DNA of 64,000 nt from Kryptolebias marmoratus (Eukaryota > Chordata > Actinopteri > Cyprinodontiformes > Rivulidae): contig NC_051432.1 in NCBI RefSeq assembly GCF_001649575.2, forward strand, positions 25,506,583 to 25,570,582, in the 5' to 3' direction. The position numbers were made by a program, and so were the translations under genes. Under the pieces are notes generated by a model that worked only from the letters and a program-made list of their open reading frames with translations, was not told the origin of the DNA and made no database searches. Below are positions 13,201 through 25,900 of the stretch, piece after piece (within the stretch, counting starts at the first letter, position 1; each line of letters begins with the position of its first letter).

Positions 13201-15035
13201 ACTAGTGGTGCTAACAAGGCAGGTGATTAAAGGTCCTCAGAAAGTAACAAAAACCAAACACACACACAAGCTAAAGATCGCCTGTAATTTATTCATGTGT
13301 TAAATTAAACATGTTTGCATACTTGAAACATGTTAAATTAAAGGTGCTCAATGCAATCTTAAAATCGAGAAAATAAAATAAAATAATGAACCAAATCTGC
13401 ACAATACTTTCCTCATATTGATGATTAATGTGTCCTTAACTCGTAAGCCAAATTTGTGACCAGATGCCAACAGCTGTGTGTTTGTTTACCTCTGGAAACA
13501 GCTGCAATGACTGAAAATAGGTCAAATGTTAAACTTACAGGTTATATTTGTTTACCTACATACACAACCAGCCTAAGTCTATCTCATGACTCAAGCTTCC
13601 ACATGCTTTTTGCTTTGTTTACACTCCGCATGGACCCAGGAGAATTGTATTCAATATATCTGGAAAACTACTAAAGTAAAATCTAAGTGCACCATTTGAT
13701 TTATTTTAGAACAACCTTTTATATTTTTCATTTCATACTCTGCAATTTGTACCTTTCATATAAAACATGTTTTGCACGTTTTCAATGTGATATTGAAACA
13801 TTTTCAACATGTTCCTGTGATCATGCGATTTTCCAAACGAGATCACGTGTGCAAATAAACAACTACAATAAAATGCTTTCTGTGACAAATAATTAGAAAT
13901 ATCCTGAATTAAAAAAGAACAGTTGATCAGCAATCTTTAGTAGTTCACTGATAGCAGAATTAAAGTTAAACTTAGCCACCACATGATGTCTCTAGAAACA
14001 GCAAACTACAACAAACTACTGAACTCTTATCATAAAATAATATATTCTCACTTTGAGCTTTACTGTCCTGAAGGGAAAAATAAATTGCACATTTACCTGC
14101 ACAACTTTGGTCTGCAGGGCATCCTAGCAAAATAGTTGTGAAATTTTAGCTGAACAAGCATCAAAGAAACTCATTAAGTTGTTATTCCGGTGAAGGAACA
14201 AGAATACAACACTCGTCTTTTATGTCATCTTTTCCAACTTTATCTATTTAAAAATGCAAGCTAAAAGCTGAAATTTGACCTTCACAGATAAAATGTATTT
14301 TTTAAGATAGATTTTTAGATCTTACTGCAAAACTTAAAACATCTATTTAGGTGAAAAGCCCAGTTTTTACCGACTTGTAGTACGTCATTACTTATTCTCT
14401 GACGCCCCCTTGTGGCCAAAATGAATTAGAATTTAGTGGTTTAGAAATGTTTTTTAAAGGTTTCTGTGTGGAACAGAAAGATGCCAGAAATGTCAGCTGA
14501 GATATTTATTCTTTTTTATGCATGTGCAAAGGAAACAAAGCTAGAAATCTTCTTGTTCACACAGATATATTTTCAACACAAGTTTTAAATTTACTGCAGA
14601 TGCTTTTGAGTCAAGAAAGTTTTAAATGTGCCACTTTTGCCTTGAAGCTAGAATACAGGAAAATTATGATTTTTTTTTCATGGAATTTATGCTGAAATGA
14701 AAAACGGTATTCTATTTATTTGTAAATGTGTGCACAAAATGCAGCTGCCCTCATATTTGAAAATCACAATTTGTTTAATTGTTTCATCTCGACTGTTGCT
14801 ACTCATACTGTATTTATTCCACACTGATCCAGTATTTCCTTGAAACAAGTTAGATGCAGCTGTAAAAGATCTGAGAGGGATTTGGAGGATCCTGTTCACA
14901 TCCTTCCAGGAAGCACTGATAATCTGTTTGGCTTTTGAGATTCCAGTGTCACAGTTGCTGCTACATGTGTGCCTCTAAAAGCAAAGTTGGGACTGAATGT
15001 GGATCCATTCATCACTGCAGTCTCCATACAGGGTC

Positions 15036-15041
15036 TTTATT
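15036..15041 (-). terminator. Candidate poly(A) signal of CPZ
   Basis: AATAAA on the minus strand lies only about 17 bases after the CPZ stop codon. This would give a very short 3' UTR. Later signals may also be used. Assigned by position only. Confidence 0.45.
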
Positions 15042-15057
15042 TTCCAAAAAAACATGT

Positions 15058-18000
15058 TTATACATTTTGCAGCAGCCAGTTTGGAGGTGAGATTCCAGAC
15101 TGGGAGAAGTAGTTCCACCACCACGGCTTCTCCTCCCGCTCCACTCCTCCCTCAGCAACATCTGGATTGGTGTAGCGTTCAAACTGGTTGTAGGGGTCGA
15201 ATCGATCCCAGGTGTCCACCATGGGGAAGAGATGGTCGTCAATATCAGGCTCCACGGGAAGCTGTATGCAGGGAGGTGTGGGAATGGAGAAGAGACGTGA
15301 GATAATTACGGATTTTCAGTCACTCCATTTCTGATCAGGTTCAGATACATTCTTAATGGACCTTTAATGTTGTGATATCATCAGATTTCTACTGTTTTTT
15401 TTTTTTTTACCATTTTAATTGGGCAGAATACATATTTATTGGGGGGCAAGCTTTTGATTAGACAAATAGTATGTAAAATTATGCATGAGGTGTTGAACCA
15501 AAAATGAAACAGCAAATTCGGAGCCAATTATTTCATTGTTTTTGTGTTTTCTGTCAATATAATAAGCAGTAAGTAGCTTTGAAATTATTGTACATGATGA
15601 AGAAGAAGATAAGATCCAAACCTTGTTCAGGACAAAGTCAACCCGTCCAGCTTTGTTCAAATTGTGAGGCAGAAAAACTCTTTTACTGACTCTTGAGTAA
15701 CCCTTAGCTGTAACCGTCAGGATGTGAGTGCCGGGATTCAACAGCCTCCAGTAATCTCCGTCCTCAGCTGAAAAGAAATTAGGTAAATTCAGTTGATTTT
15801 GAGACCAAGCTAAAACAATAATTACACAAAATTTTAAAGTCAAATGAAGAACAAAAGCCTCTTGCTTCATTACAGCCAAACACCAAATAAAATATTAATA
15901 TATGCAACCATGTGTTTTTTTTTACCTGTAGTGACATCTTTTCTGATCCCTCTCACAGAGACAGTTGCTCCTTTTATCCCGTTTCCATCAGAATCTTTAA
16001 CGACACCCTTAATTCCTCGATGAACCTATTCAGAGAAAGAAAGTACAACCACAACCATTTCCAAACCACAAAGAAGTTTCGGCTTGGACTGAGAAAAATC
16101 GCTGAATCTTGTTAATAAACGCATAAAACATGATAATAATAGGGTTTTTTTTTGTATTATTTAAATGTAAAAACACAGTAGTCGTGCCTCCAGCAGAAAC
16201 TTACAAACTCAAGGAAACTGAGCAGAGCTTCCTTATTTCTCTTCCATTCTGGGTAAAGTTCAGCTTCTGAGGGGAATTTGTCACAGCCAAGCTCCACTGT
16301 GATCTCCATACAGTTTGTGTGCAGGTAGTTGAAATCAGACATGCCTACAGAGGTGAAAAGATGTGCACATTAAAAAAAAAACAGAAAGAAGTGTGTAAAT
16401 AACTCCCTAATGTTTTAAAAGTATCTCACCACCAGCAAAACTGTACCACAGTGCCCCATTGATGATGCCCCTCGTCCGATAGAAGGAGGCCCCGCACCTC
16501 TCTGTGTCATTGTTCGACATGGTGGTGTGAGCATCAGCATAAGTACGAGCCAGCAGTTTGAAGACCTAAGTGATGGAAGATAGTTGTCAGGGTAGATACT
16601 CTGTTTTAATTCTTAACGATTTTGTATCAGCAACCAGAAATGTGTTTATCTCTAAAACCTGTTCATCTGGAGTGGGTGAAAACATCCTTTCTTCATTGGG
16701 ATGTTTGGAGAAGTCGAAGGGGTAGGAGATCACCAGCTCCCCTCCATGGAGGCTGGCAGACTGAACAAAAGGCAGCGATCTGATCCACTTCATCACTGCA
16801 TAGGTCTCTGGTGCCACCTACAGCTCAGAGATGGGATTGCAACGTTGGAGGACTGGTCACTGCAGACGATTCTCGACAATAACTTGAATTTTCCTACCTT
16901 GCCAAACCAATAAGCATCAGGGATCGGGACGTGATCGGTGCGGAAGTGCCTGCTGCGACGGCTCCGGTACAGGATGGACGTAAGGTCCGGAAAGTTGCGG
17001 TTCAGGTCGATACTTTGGGCGTTGGTTCGACCATTTGTCCAGCCATTTAACAAGTGACCCTAAAACATTTAATTACAGATATTAAAATGTGTGAAATTAG
17101 TCAAAGTGGTTAAAGAAAAGAAACGGCAATAATGCTGATGTTAACATTAGTAGGAGCGTCAATTATGTAAAACATTATTGGACAAATTATATTAGTCAGA
17201 AATTCAAGGAGTATGTTAGACTACTTTTATTCATTTAATTGTTAACATGTAGACAAGACCATTTATCCGTTATAGCAAAAACCAAATTGAGGTTGAAGCT
17301 TTTTTTTTGTCAACATTCAAAGTGAGCAACTTTTTTATTCATAAGTGAAACAAAAAAGTAGTATCCTGAGCATTGTTGCAATCTTTACAAACATTTACAA
17401 ACTCATTTTTATAGTTTGCTTTCTTATATTATAAAAATTTGAAAGCAAACTATAAAGAAATGAGGTAAAGCTTGAGGTTTTTGGACAGTATGTTTTCATG
17501 TTCATGCACACATATAGAAATAGTTTCCTTTTCTATATGTCTGACTTTGAGTAGAAGCCATCATGTTTTTTTTTAAATAAAAAACATTTAGATTGGAATT
17601 GGCAGAAAGAAATATTCTAATTCTGATCTAATCTGATGCATGCCAAAAGTACTATTAGAGTAGTTTTACTCCCATAATTATTAAAACTTTGGTAAAAACA
17701 AGTCAAAGTCAGAACATTTCCATAAATGTTTCAGGCATGTGTGCATATTTATAACCAGATTTGTGTGAAAAACCTAAATCTTTTAACTTTTACCTGTTCC
17801 CATTCAAACAACAAAAGCACACACTGTAACATGCACACATTCAGTTCACAGCATCAGATTCATGCAGAGGTTGTTGCAGGCACAAGGAGTTTTAAGTGAT
17901 GATATAAAACATGTTTAACCAAAGATTCTAACAGTTATCCTGAGTTATGTTTGAGACATGAAAGAGTTTAAGATTTACTGTCTCAGAGTTCAGAGACTTT

Positions 18001-21000
18001 AAACTAGAAACAAGCTTGTAGATAAAAAGCATGCGGGGCACATGCAGTTTTCCCACTGCCAGATAGTGTTCAACCTATTGGAGTTTTAGGAACTCTAGCA
18101 AAGTAGAAATTAAAATGTTTTCCTTGCTTTTTATTTGCGATTATCTTGACATTACTGAATGGTTGATCACTTAGTCTGAAAGTGGGATGATCTCTTCTGA
18201 AACAGCAGGACATTAAGGCAGGAGGTAGAAACTTGTGTACTCTGATTTCATGACAAAATGAAAGGTTGCTCTATGGTCTTCCATTTCACAACCCACAATT
18301 TAAAAGCCCTCTGTGCCTCAGCACATTTAGCAGAGTACCCCACCTTCCACCTCCACAGCTGAAGCAAACAGTGTACTGACAGCGGATAATGGCGGTTTGT
18401 CTTTGCTTCTGTTAACAATATTTACTTCCTGGTTGGAGAACTCCGGGTCATTGCTATCCTCTACCTCTGAGGCGGCCAGCTCATAGCCATCAGGGTTCAT
18501 GGAGGTCAGAATGTGGATGCGAGTGGTGTTGATGATGGTCTGAACTCTCTGGTTTCCCAGAATATACTCAGAACACAGGTACTGGGCCAAGTAGATGAGC
18601 AGCTGACGGCCCAGCACCTCGTTGCCGTGCATGTTGCCCACCAACTTGATCTCTGGCTCGACTACAGCGTAAGGACAGAATCCAGTTTGATTAAAGCTGT
18701 AAACATATTGCTGAAATGTTACTTTTAAAAACTGATACGACAGACATTCTAGAAACACATCCAGCAGATAAGAACCAACCTTAACTTTGTGTTTGTGTTA
18801 ATACTGTACGCCTGCTGCAGAGTTGGGAAGCTTAGGCCCGGTGCAACACATATTTAATTAAGAGTATTTGGTCGAGACCAGCCACATTTGTTTATATGAA
18901 AATTACTTTTTAAAGACATTTATGTTGAGCATACATTTCTTGCATTTATTGACGCAGTTGAACCAAACTCTGCAGACAGTTGCGAAACAAAACTCGAATC
19001 ATTATAACACTATAAATAGTCATTAAATTCTAAGAATTAAGGAGTTTAAACACATTGTTTTGTAATATAATTGATTTTATATAAATGCAAAACACCATAG
19101 TACCAAATTATTATATATTTTAGTAAATTTTACTGTTTTGTTTATCTGTAAAAGATGGTGCACATGCTACAAATGATATACAAAAGTGTAACAAGGTGTG
19201 TTTAAAGAAAAATCTACTTTTCTATTTTGTTTGGTAATACTTCCATAACATGTCATCAGACATTTTGACACAAGCTAACCATGTTAGCCAGAAGCAACCC
19301 ACACAGGATGAAAAAAAGAGCCTGGACTTAATGAAAACAAAGTTAGTGTAAACAGTACTAATGCCCCTCTGCCCACACACTCACGTAGCTCATGTTGTCC
19401 AGGGTTGTCGGTGAACTCGATCACCAGTAGATCTCTGCCCTCGGTGCTCCGCCCGATGCTGTAAACATGAGAGATGTGGGAGCACTTAGCTGCTGTCCTC
19501 TTCAGTAAGCTGTACATCTGGGAGTTGGAGGTGTGGGTGAACTGGATTATGGTGCTGGGCTCCTCAGGAGACAGACTGGACAGGGCGAGCTCCTGCCTGG
19601 CTGGAAGGGAGGGATGGCAGACATTTGGGAAGGAGAATAAGAAAATCTTCTGTGTTTTCACTTTGCCGGTCAGTTTTGATCAACATGATACGACACAGCT
19701 ATCGGACCTTTACCTCTCAGCCCAGCCAGAGGGTCAAAGCAGCCTTCTTCTTCACTGGCAAAGAACCGGTCGCAGTCCAAGAAGTAAGGCCAAGCCATCT
19801 CGATGGCCTCAAAGGCGTGGCTGCAGTCCTTCCTCAGAGCCTCACAGGAGCTGCGGCACGGCTTCACCATCTTGTCCTCCTGGCAGGGCGAGGCCAGAAT
19901 GGAGCAGCCGACGAGGCGGATCTCAGGGGAGCACTCACCATTGAGCAGGCCATGGATGACGCTCAGGAGGAGGTACTCTGCCCCCGACTCTGCTTCCAAA
20001 CGACTCCGGTGACCAAGGATGTTGGGGAATATGGTTCTGTACATACAGCATACATAATGTTCTAATGAAAGGATTTACATAAACTTTAATTCTTACAGTC
20101 AGCTGTTTGGAACTTCTAACACTGAGAATCAGTCTATGGAGACAAAGGCAGCCCAAGTTATGGCCTAGATTTATGACCTGACCTACCTTGAGTATTCCAA
20201 ATCATTACAGTAGCCGAGGTTCATCTCTGTGCAGGCAGCTGTTGGGAAAATGTAGAGATTAAAAATGCTAAGTATCAGTTTTTATAATGAAGACAGAAAA
20301 TTCAGTATATCTAATATCCTTATTGCCCCCCACTAAAGGTGAAAGGGCTGTGTGTCTTTGTTTGATTACTCTGTTTGCAATAAAGCTCATAAATAACAGA
20401 ATGGATTTCAATGAAACTTTCAGACAGTAATCACTAGGTTGACATCTACGACTGATTAACTTCAAGATGGCTACCACAGCTAATCGGCCAACACAAAAAT
20501 GGCTATAACTAGACAAACTTTATAGATATTGAGCTAAAATCTGACGTGGAAGTAGATGACTTTCACAACAGATACACCAACTACTAACAAATCAAGCATG
20601 ATCACATAAGATATAAACTCTTTGATTTTTCTGTCAGAAAAGTCAGGTTACAATTCCATATCCAACTAAGACAGTGTAATGTTTGGACAGCTAAGACTTC
20701 GGCATGAATTCGCTCATTCTGACAAATATATTTTATTCTCCTGGGATGCTATTCAGTGCATTTAAAGCAGAAAATGAAATAAATGACCACGTACGTTTTT
20801 CATCTTGTGTGGTGCTGCTGCAACTTCCTGTTGGAGAAAGTCACCAAATATTAAATAAATAAATGAATAAGTTCACAGATTCACCGTTAGGGGGCGACAC
20901 GTTCGTAAAACCCTGACAATCATGAACTCTGATGACACGACTGATGTAGTTTACAAAAAGACTGACAGTTTGTCACTTTAAGTGTCAGTAAAACAAAAAT

Positions 21001-21368
21001 CACACTTTGAAACACTTTGCAGAATCCAGTTTCACACAATCAGCTATGAAGCAAAAGAAATATTCACATTATAGGGAAAAAGTTTTATGCGCAATACAGA
21101 AGATAATAAGCAGCTAATTGACATCAGCTTAATTAGTAACTATCTGCTGACTGTTTGAATCCTCCACTGAGGTCCCTGAAAAGACTTTTCCTGACCTCCT
21201 AGGTTGTTTCCACCCCCAGGCATCCATTACAGCAGCAACCAAACATGCCCAGATCTTACCCAAGAAGTGGTCTCCGGGCTCACAGCTCTGCTGCGGGGCG
21301 CACCAACAAGTCTTCGTCAAGAAAAGAAGCAGAGCCCAAACTTCCAAATGCACGTAGCAAGCAGACAT
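15058..21368 (-). CDS. cpz: Carboxypeptidase Z (CPZ), complete, 13 coding exons, 658 aa
   Basis: Secreted zinc carboxypeptidase of the M14 N/E subfamily with a frizzled-type domain; the family removes C-terminal basic residues and is linked to Wnt signalling in the extracellular matrix. Exons: 21368-21260, 20827-20795, 20238-20187, 20036-19714, 19600-19385, 18661-18465, 17059-16898, 16817-16659, 16565-16430, 16344-16205, 16025-15926, 15767-15622, 15261-15058; every join keeps frame at GT-AG sites. The start is the ATG with context CACCATGT, followed directly by a signal peptide ([15 protein letters not shown]). Residues about 50-170 form the frizzled domain with all ten cysteines. Zinc ligands are His256 and Glu259 (NMHGNE) and His388 (SLHGG), the substrate motif is DLNRNFPD (328-335), and the catalytic Glu is Glu480 ([12 protein letters not shown]). 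A transthyretin-like domain follows from residue 510. Length is close to human CPZ (652 aa, from memory). The last exon ends in a W-rich acidic tail, not the basic tail I recall in mammals. No inactivating change is seen. Confidence 0.96.
17060..18464 (-). other. CPZ intron 6
   Basis: Largest CPZ intron. Apart from the hairpin at 17402-17464 and A/T runs it holds nothing I recognise. The other longer CPZ introns (18662-19384, 20239-20794, 20828-21259) likewise show no gene. Confidence 0.8.
17402..17464. repeat. Inverted repeat (hairpin) in CPZ intron 6
   Basis: Left arm 17402-17423 and right arm 17441-17464 are reverse complements apart from a two-base gap. The central 14 bases (tatagtttgctttc) pair perfectly. 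The loop is 17 bases. The transcript of either strand could fold into a stem of about 22 base pairs. Confidence 0.8.
20320..20600 (-). repeat. Copy of the 'tggttcatgagatattttg' repeat family in CPZ intron 2
   Basis: On the minus strand it reads with the same blocks as other copies: 'ctgtggtagccatcttgaa', 'gtcgtagatg', 'gtgattactgtctgaaag', 'tttcattgaaatccatt'. It lies between CPZ exons 2 and 3. Confidence 0.7.
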
Positions 21369-21571
21369 GGTGCGGCGAGCTGCGCGTGTGTGATGTGGCA
21401 ATGTGCGTGTGTGTGTGTGAGAGAGAGAGTTTGAAGCCGCTACGTTTTCGTCTCCTGTGCTCCTTGATAATTACCACCCGCTGCACAGAAAGCTCCTTCC
21501 CTCCTTTGTCTGCTGCTCGGAGCATCCCTGACCCGGGGATTATGGCTCACTGCTGAGCGGATCATATTACA

Positions 21572-21574
<3 letters not shown>

Positions 21575-21602
<28 letters not shown>
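21575..21602. repeat. (TG)n microsatellite
   Basis: Uninterrupted TG dinucleotides, about 14 units, roughly 200 bases upstream of the CPZ start codon. Confidence 0.95.
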
Positions 21603-21925
21603 CACATGGAAAAAACGTGGCCTGTATGCGGTTTTATGCCCTTATTTCACCTTATTGAGCTGCTGCAGCTGCTCATATGTTGCAAGAAGGGATTTTCACC
21701 CATTTTGAGTCTGTTTGGGAAACTTCTTGATTTTTAAAAAAGAAGGCATTCTGTGGATTTTTAATGTGTTTGGCAAAGGGCCTCATTGTGACGTTCCAGG
21801 ATGCACATTTTTGAGCTGCCTAGCCTGAATCTGAAGCTTCAGAAGATCCCTCCACCTTTACATTTTCTATACTTTTCCTCTTTAAGTCTGGAGGAGCTGG
21901 TGCTCCAGAGGTGATTGTGTGTGAG

Positions 21926-22080
21926 TCCATCACAGAGCCACATAAACAACCAGTCACACTCTCACTCACACCAAGGAACAATTTAGAGTTACCAATTAAC
22001 CTAACATGCATTTTTTGGTCAGTGGGAGGAAAGGAGAACATGTAAACTCCACACAGAAAGGCCAGGAGGTGAATCTGCAA
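21926..22080 (-). mobile_element. Fragment of a tRNA-derived teleost SINE
   Basis: Contains 'gtccatcacagagccacata', 'ccaattaacctaacatgcat' and 'aactccacacagaaaggcc', blocks of the common fish SINE whose fuller copy lies at 56117-56478 in the opposite orientation. Confidence 0.7.
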
Positions 22081-22919
22081 TGACTAATAAGATTCTGCAT
22101 TTGTCTTCCCTTCTCCTGTCACAATATGATGTTTTATTTGTTTTCATTTGATTCTTTTTACCTCGTGTGTCTGTTGTTTTGTCTTTTATTTATAATGCTT
22201 TTTTTCTGCACAATACTTTGGTCTTATTGTTGTTTAAAGTGCTTTAAAAATAAAGCTGGTGTATGGTATGGTATGGTAGCCTATAGTATATTATGACATA
22301 ATTTTATACTTATTGACAATAATCGGAAATGTTGTCTACATATGCACAAATTCAGGGCTCTCTAATTTCCAGATCAAAATGATGCCATATCAGTGATATA
22401 ACATCAGACAGCACCCAGTGTGGTAGTAGCATACATTTAATGTGTTCTTGTGATATAACATCTTCACACTTCCTCATTAGCATTTTTTACATTCCATCGG
22501 CACTTAATATTAACACAAGCATTAATATTAGCTGTGACATTATTCCAGGTCGTCACTGAAAATGGCAAATTCACCGTCACGACACTTCAGAGACACACCA
22601 AAAACAGCAATAAAAACGATGCTGTGGTTTCCATGTTTGGTCATCGCCTCAGCAGCATGTGGAATCCGTAGAAACAGAAGTTCATGAGTCTGAAAAAGGC
22701 TTTTGGCACACATCAGAGGTGAGTAAGTGTTGTGTCCTTCACCATTCCTCCAGCTGAAAATACAGCCCTGCATGTGTTTAAGTGATTTCTTTGAGCAAGG
22801 CATTGACCTCTCCCCATCTGTTGGCCCCAAGTGCAAACTCTAACCTTTGACCTTCCTGACAAGGGATGGAAAGGTCGACTTGTTTACAGAAAAACAACAA
22901 CAACCCTTAAACCACAGGA

Positions 22920-25900
22920 TCAGGTTATCCTCGCAGGGCAGTTTTCATCTGTAGTGTCCCACATGCTGCTTGTGCTGTGGATGGACAGGAAGTACCGATC
23001 CTTTCTCACAACCCTGCTGATGACGCTCACCAGGACCTTCCTGTACTGGTGCCGCAGGAGGCAGTAGACGAATGGATCGCTAGAGGCCTTGGCGTAGAAC
23101 AGACATTTGGTGGCGATGCCCAAGTATCGAGGAATATGCACAGAGGGCAACAGTTCTACCAATCTGCAGAAAGAGGACAACAAATAAACAACTCTATGGG
23201 TTATGATGTCTTGCATTCCTAAAATAGAAAGTTGTGGAAACACACGGATCCATTCTCTGTGGTGCTTCCTGAGGTTTTTCTGTTAAGAGGGTTTTAGGTA
23301 TTTTATTAAAAAATAAAGGCCAAAATAGTTTTAAAAAAAACCTTGGAGACAATTTATGATAGAGTTACAATAAACAACTGGCTACAAACAAGAGCAAATA
23401 AAAAATGCATTTAAATGATACAGATTTATGAGGGTTATCTAGTCATGGTGTTAAAAAGTCACTCAGTTTTTTTTGTCATACAGTTCCTACAGTTTAAATG
23501 TCTAAAATGGAGATAACACGGACAGTGCATATCTTTTCATTTCCCCCATTTGTGTCTGGACCTGTTCCTTCAAGCCTTCCCTCAGTTGTGTATGGCAGCT
23601 GAGGGGGAAGTTAAAAAAAGTAAAATAAAATCTATGGTTGGTTGTACATTTTATCAGGCAGATAACTCAGTCAGTGATGGCTTGCTTACCAGACTGACAG
23701 CCTTCTTTTGTTTCAGTATAGCTGTTTTAAAACAAATGTTTGCAAAAAGCTACAGGAGTTAGCATGTTAGCAGGTGAAATATATAAAGCCTTCTACTGCA
23801 AGCTGCTACGGAGCCTAAAAACCGAGCCAATTATTTACTGACATCAGCTTGTCAGGCTCTCAGTGTTACTTTACAAAAAGCAGAGCAGCAGAGAAGTAAT
23901 ATTCTGCACATTAAGCATAATTACTTTAGAATTATAAACAAATTCATCTGGTGCCGTAGTTTAATTTGCCATCTGTGTGTAACTTGTGAAGCTGATAAAA
24001 GATAACAGCTTTTTCCTTCTTACACCTGGTTTCTAAGGTACGCAGCATGAAGTCAGCCAAACATAAAACAATCTCTTAGAGAAGACTTTTCAGCTCCCTG
24101 CAGTGTTAAGAAACATCTCATGGTGAACTACATCTATATTGTCCTCTACAATCTGTTAAATAAAACATAACTATTACACGATAGACTTCTGAGTCTCTGG
24201 TGTTAAATTTAAAGATTATTCTCATAAATGTGATTAAATGATAAATTTATCATTGATCCTAATTATTGTGTATAAAGAATGATATAAATAAACTGTTACT
24301 GTTAACTTAAAGTGCCAAATTTCCTAAACACTTGACATTAAAGCCACATTCCGGGGTGTTACCTTGTTATAACATAGGGTGAGAAGCAGAGGATGAAGGA
24401 GCCGATGAAGATGCAGATCTTCTTAGCAGCACGCTGCCTTCTTTTCTTCTGCTGGATTAAACACCTCTCCTTTACGCTGACAGACAAACACACAGACAGA
24501 TTAGAGCAAACAAAATCTGAACAAAAACTCAAACCTAAATTCGAGGGACTCCAAGGCACTCTGGTTAAAATGTGTTTATTCTTTACAGTAAAGTCTTTTC
24601 GTTGTTTGTGTTGATGTTTTGGTTGCAGATCAGATTCTTGATTCATTCCAGGTGTTAGCACCCCTGTTAGAGAACTATTTCTTTTACAAACTTGATAACT
24701 GAAATGTGTTTTATTCTCTGAAAAGAGCAGGTAAACTGAAACACTTTGGAGTTTAAGGCTTTGCCATAAAGAATAAAGACATTTTAATTGTTTTAGAGCA
24801 GGAGGATGGCTGTAGGTGGGCCTGGCAGGGCTCGCTCATGCAAATATCTTACTTTATTTTGGCATTTCATTAATTAAAAAAGTAAATAAATAAATACAGA
24901 AGGTTCTATCAAATAATCTTACTAAATCATTTAAATACTGCTTTTGATTTTATAACCTTATATTGTTTGTTAACTGTCTGTGTATCACAGATTTAATTTA
25001 TACGGTTTGTCTTTGATGTTTTATATGGCTGCAGCCAGTTCAGCTGGTCCAGTGGGTTTGTTTGTTTGTTAGTTAGTTAGTTAGTTTGTTTGTTTGTTAG
25101 TTAGTTAGTTTGTTTGTTTGTTTGTAAGGACTGCAGAGGTTTATCTATACACCAGTGGTTTCCACGGTTGAATTCAGAATCCAAAACTTCCTTTTTATTG
25201 GCTAATGAGGAACCTGCGTTGATGATGCTCAATAAAAGTATCCAGAATTCTATTTATGTTTGTTTGTTTACTTTTGATTCATGAAAGAGCTGCAAAATAT
25301 AATTTTTGGTCTGACCAAAGTGTGCTTGATTTTCCTGAAGGCACAAAGGAGGTTTTCTAAACACTCTTGGATTTCTAACTCCTGTGACATTCAGAGTCAT
25401 GTGAAAAGTTCCTCTTAGCGGTGATGCAGGAACAAACTCAATCTGTTGGCAGAATAAAGGTTATTAAAAGCTGGTTCAAAAAATTAACTGATGTTTATCC
25501 TAATCGCTGAATAAAGTTGTGTCAAATTTGGTGCTCCACCCACTTTCAGTCAGGCCTATTTGGAAACTCTGCTGTTTTACAGCATCTGATCTGGAGTCTC
25601 AGATTGGTGCATATCTGACATTTTCCACCCCAGCATACTCTACCTGGGGTGAATATCCACCAGGAGCAGCAGGGCCTGGACTGTAATGACGTCTATCCTC
25701 TTGCAGTGGGACCTGGCCACCCTCAGAACTTTTAGGTAGGCGAAGCAGAGGACGAGGAGGCAGAGCGCGAAGCTGCTGCAGTGGAACAGCACCGTGAAGG
25801 TCGCAAAGGCGCTCAGCTGGGACGCGTCCTCCGCCTCCAGGTGGATGGTGCACGAGGCGTATGTGTGGCTGTATCCACCCCAGTCCATCATCAGCTGGGT

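Larger units (their letters stand above)
1..15035. other. Gene-free stretch downstream of CPZ
   Basis: No ORF here shows protein-family sequence or splice-consistent exons; the open frames are short and compositionally random. It holds copies of repeat families described separately (3055-3560, 7067-7929, 11480-11820, 12780-13200), an AGCTAA-rich patch (1385-1500), a non-repetitive block at 2400-2900 that may be conserved, and a TATA-like box at 10382-10389. In human the next gene past CPZ is HMX1; no homeobox is visible here, so it would lie further left if present. Confidence 0.7.
21402..22919. other. CPZ-GPR78 intergenic region
   Basis: About 1.5 kb between the GPR78 stop and the CPZ start; it must hold the GPR78 3' UTR and the CPZ promoter. 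Contains a (TG)n microsatellite at 21575-21602, a SINE fragment at about 21926-22080, and TTTATT words at 22133-22138 (AATAAA on minus). No further gene seen. Confidence 0.75.
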
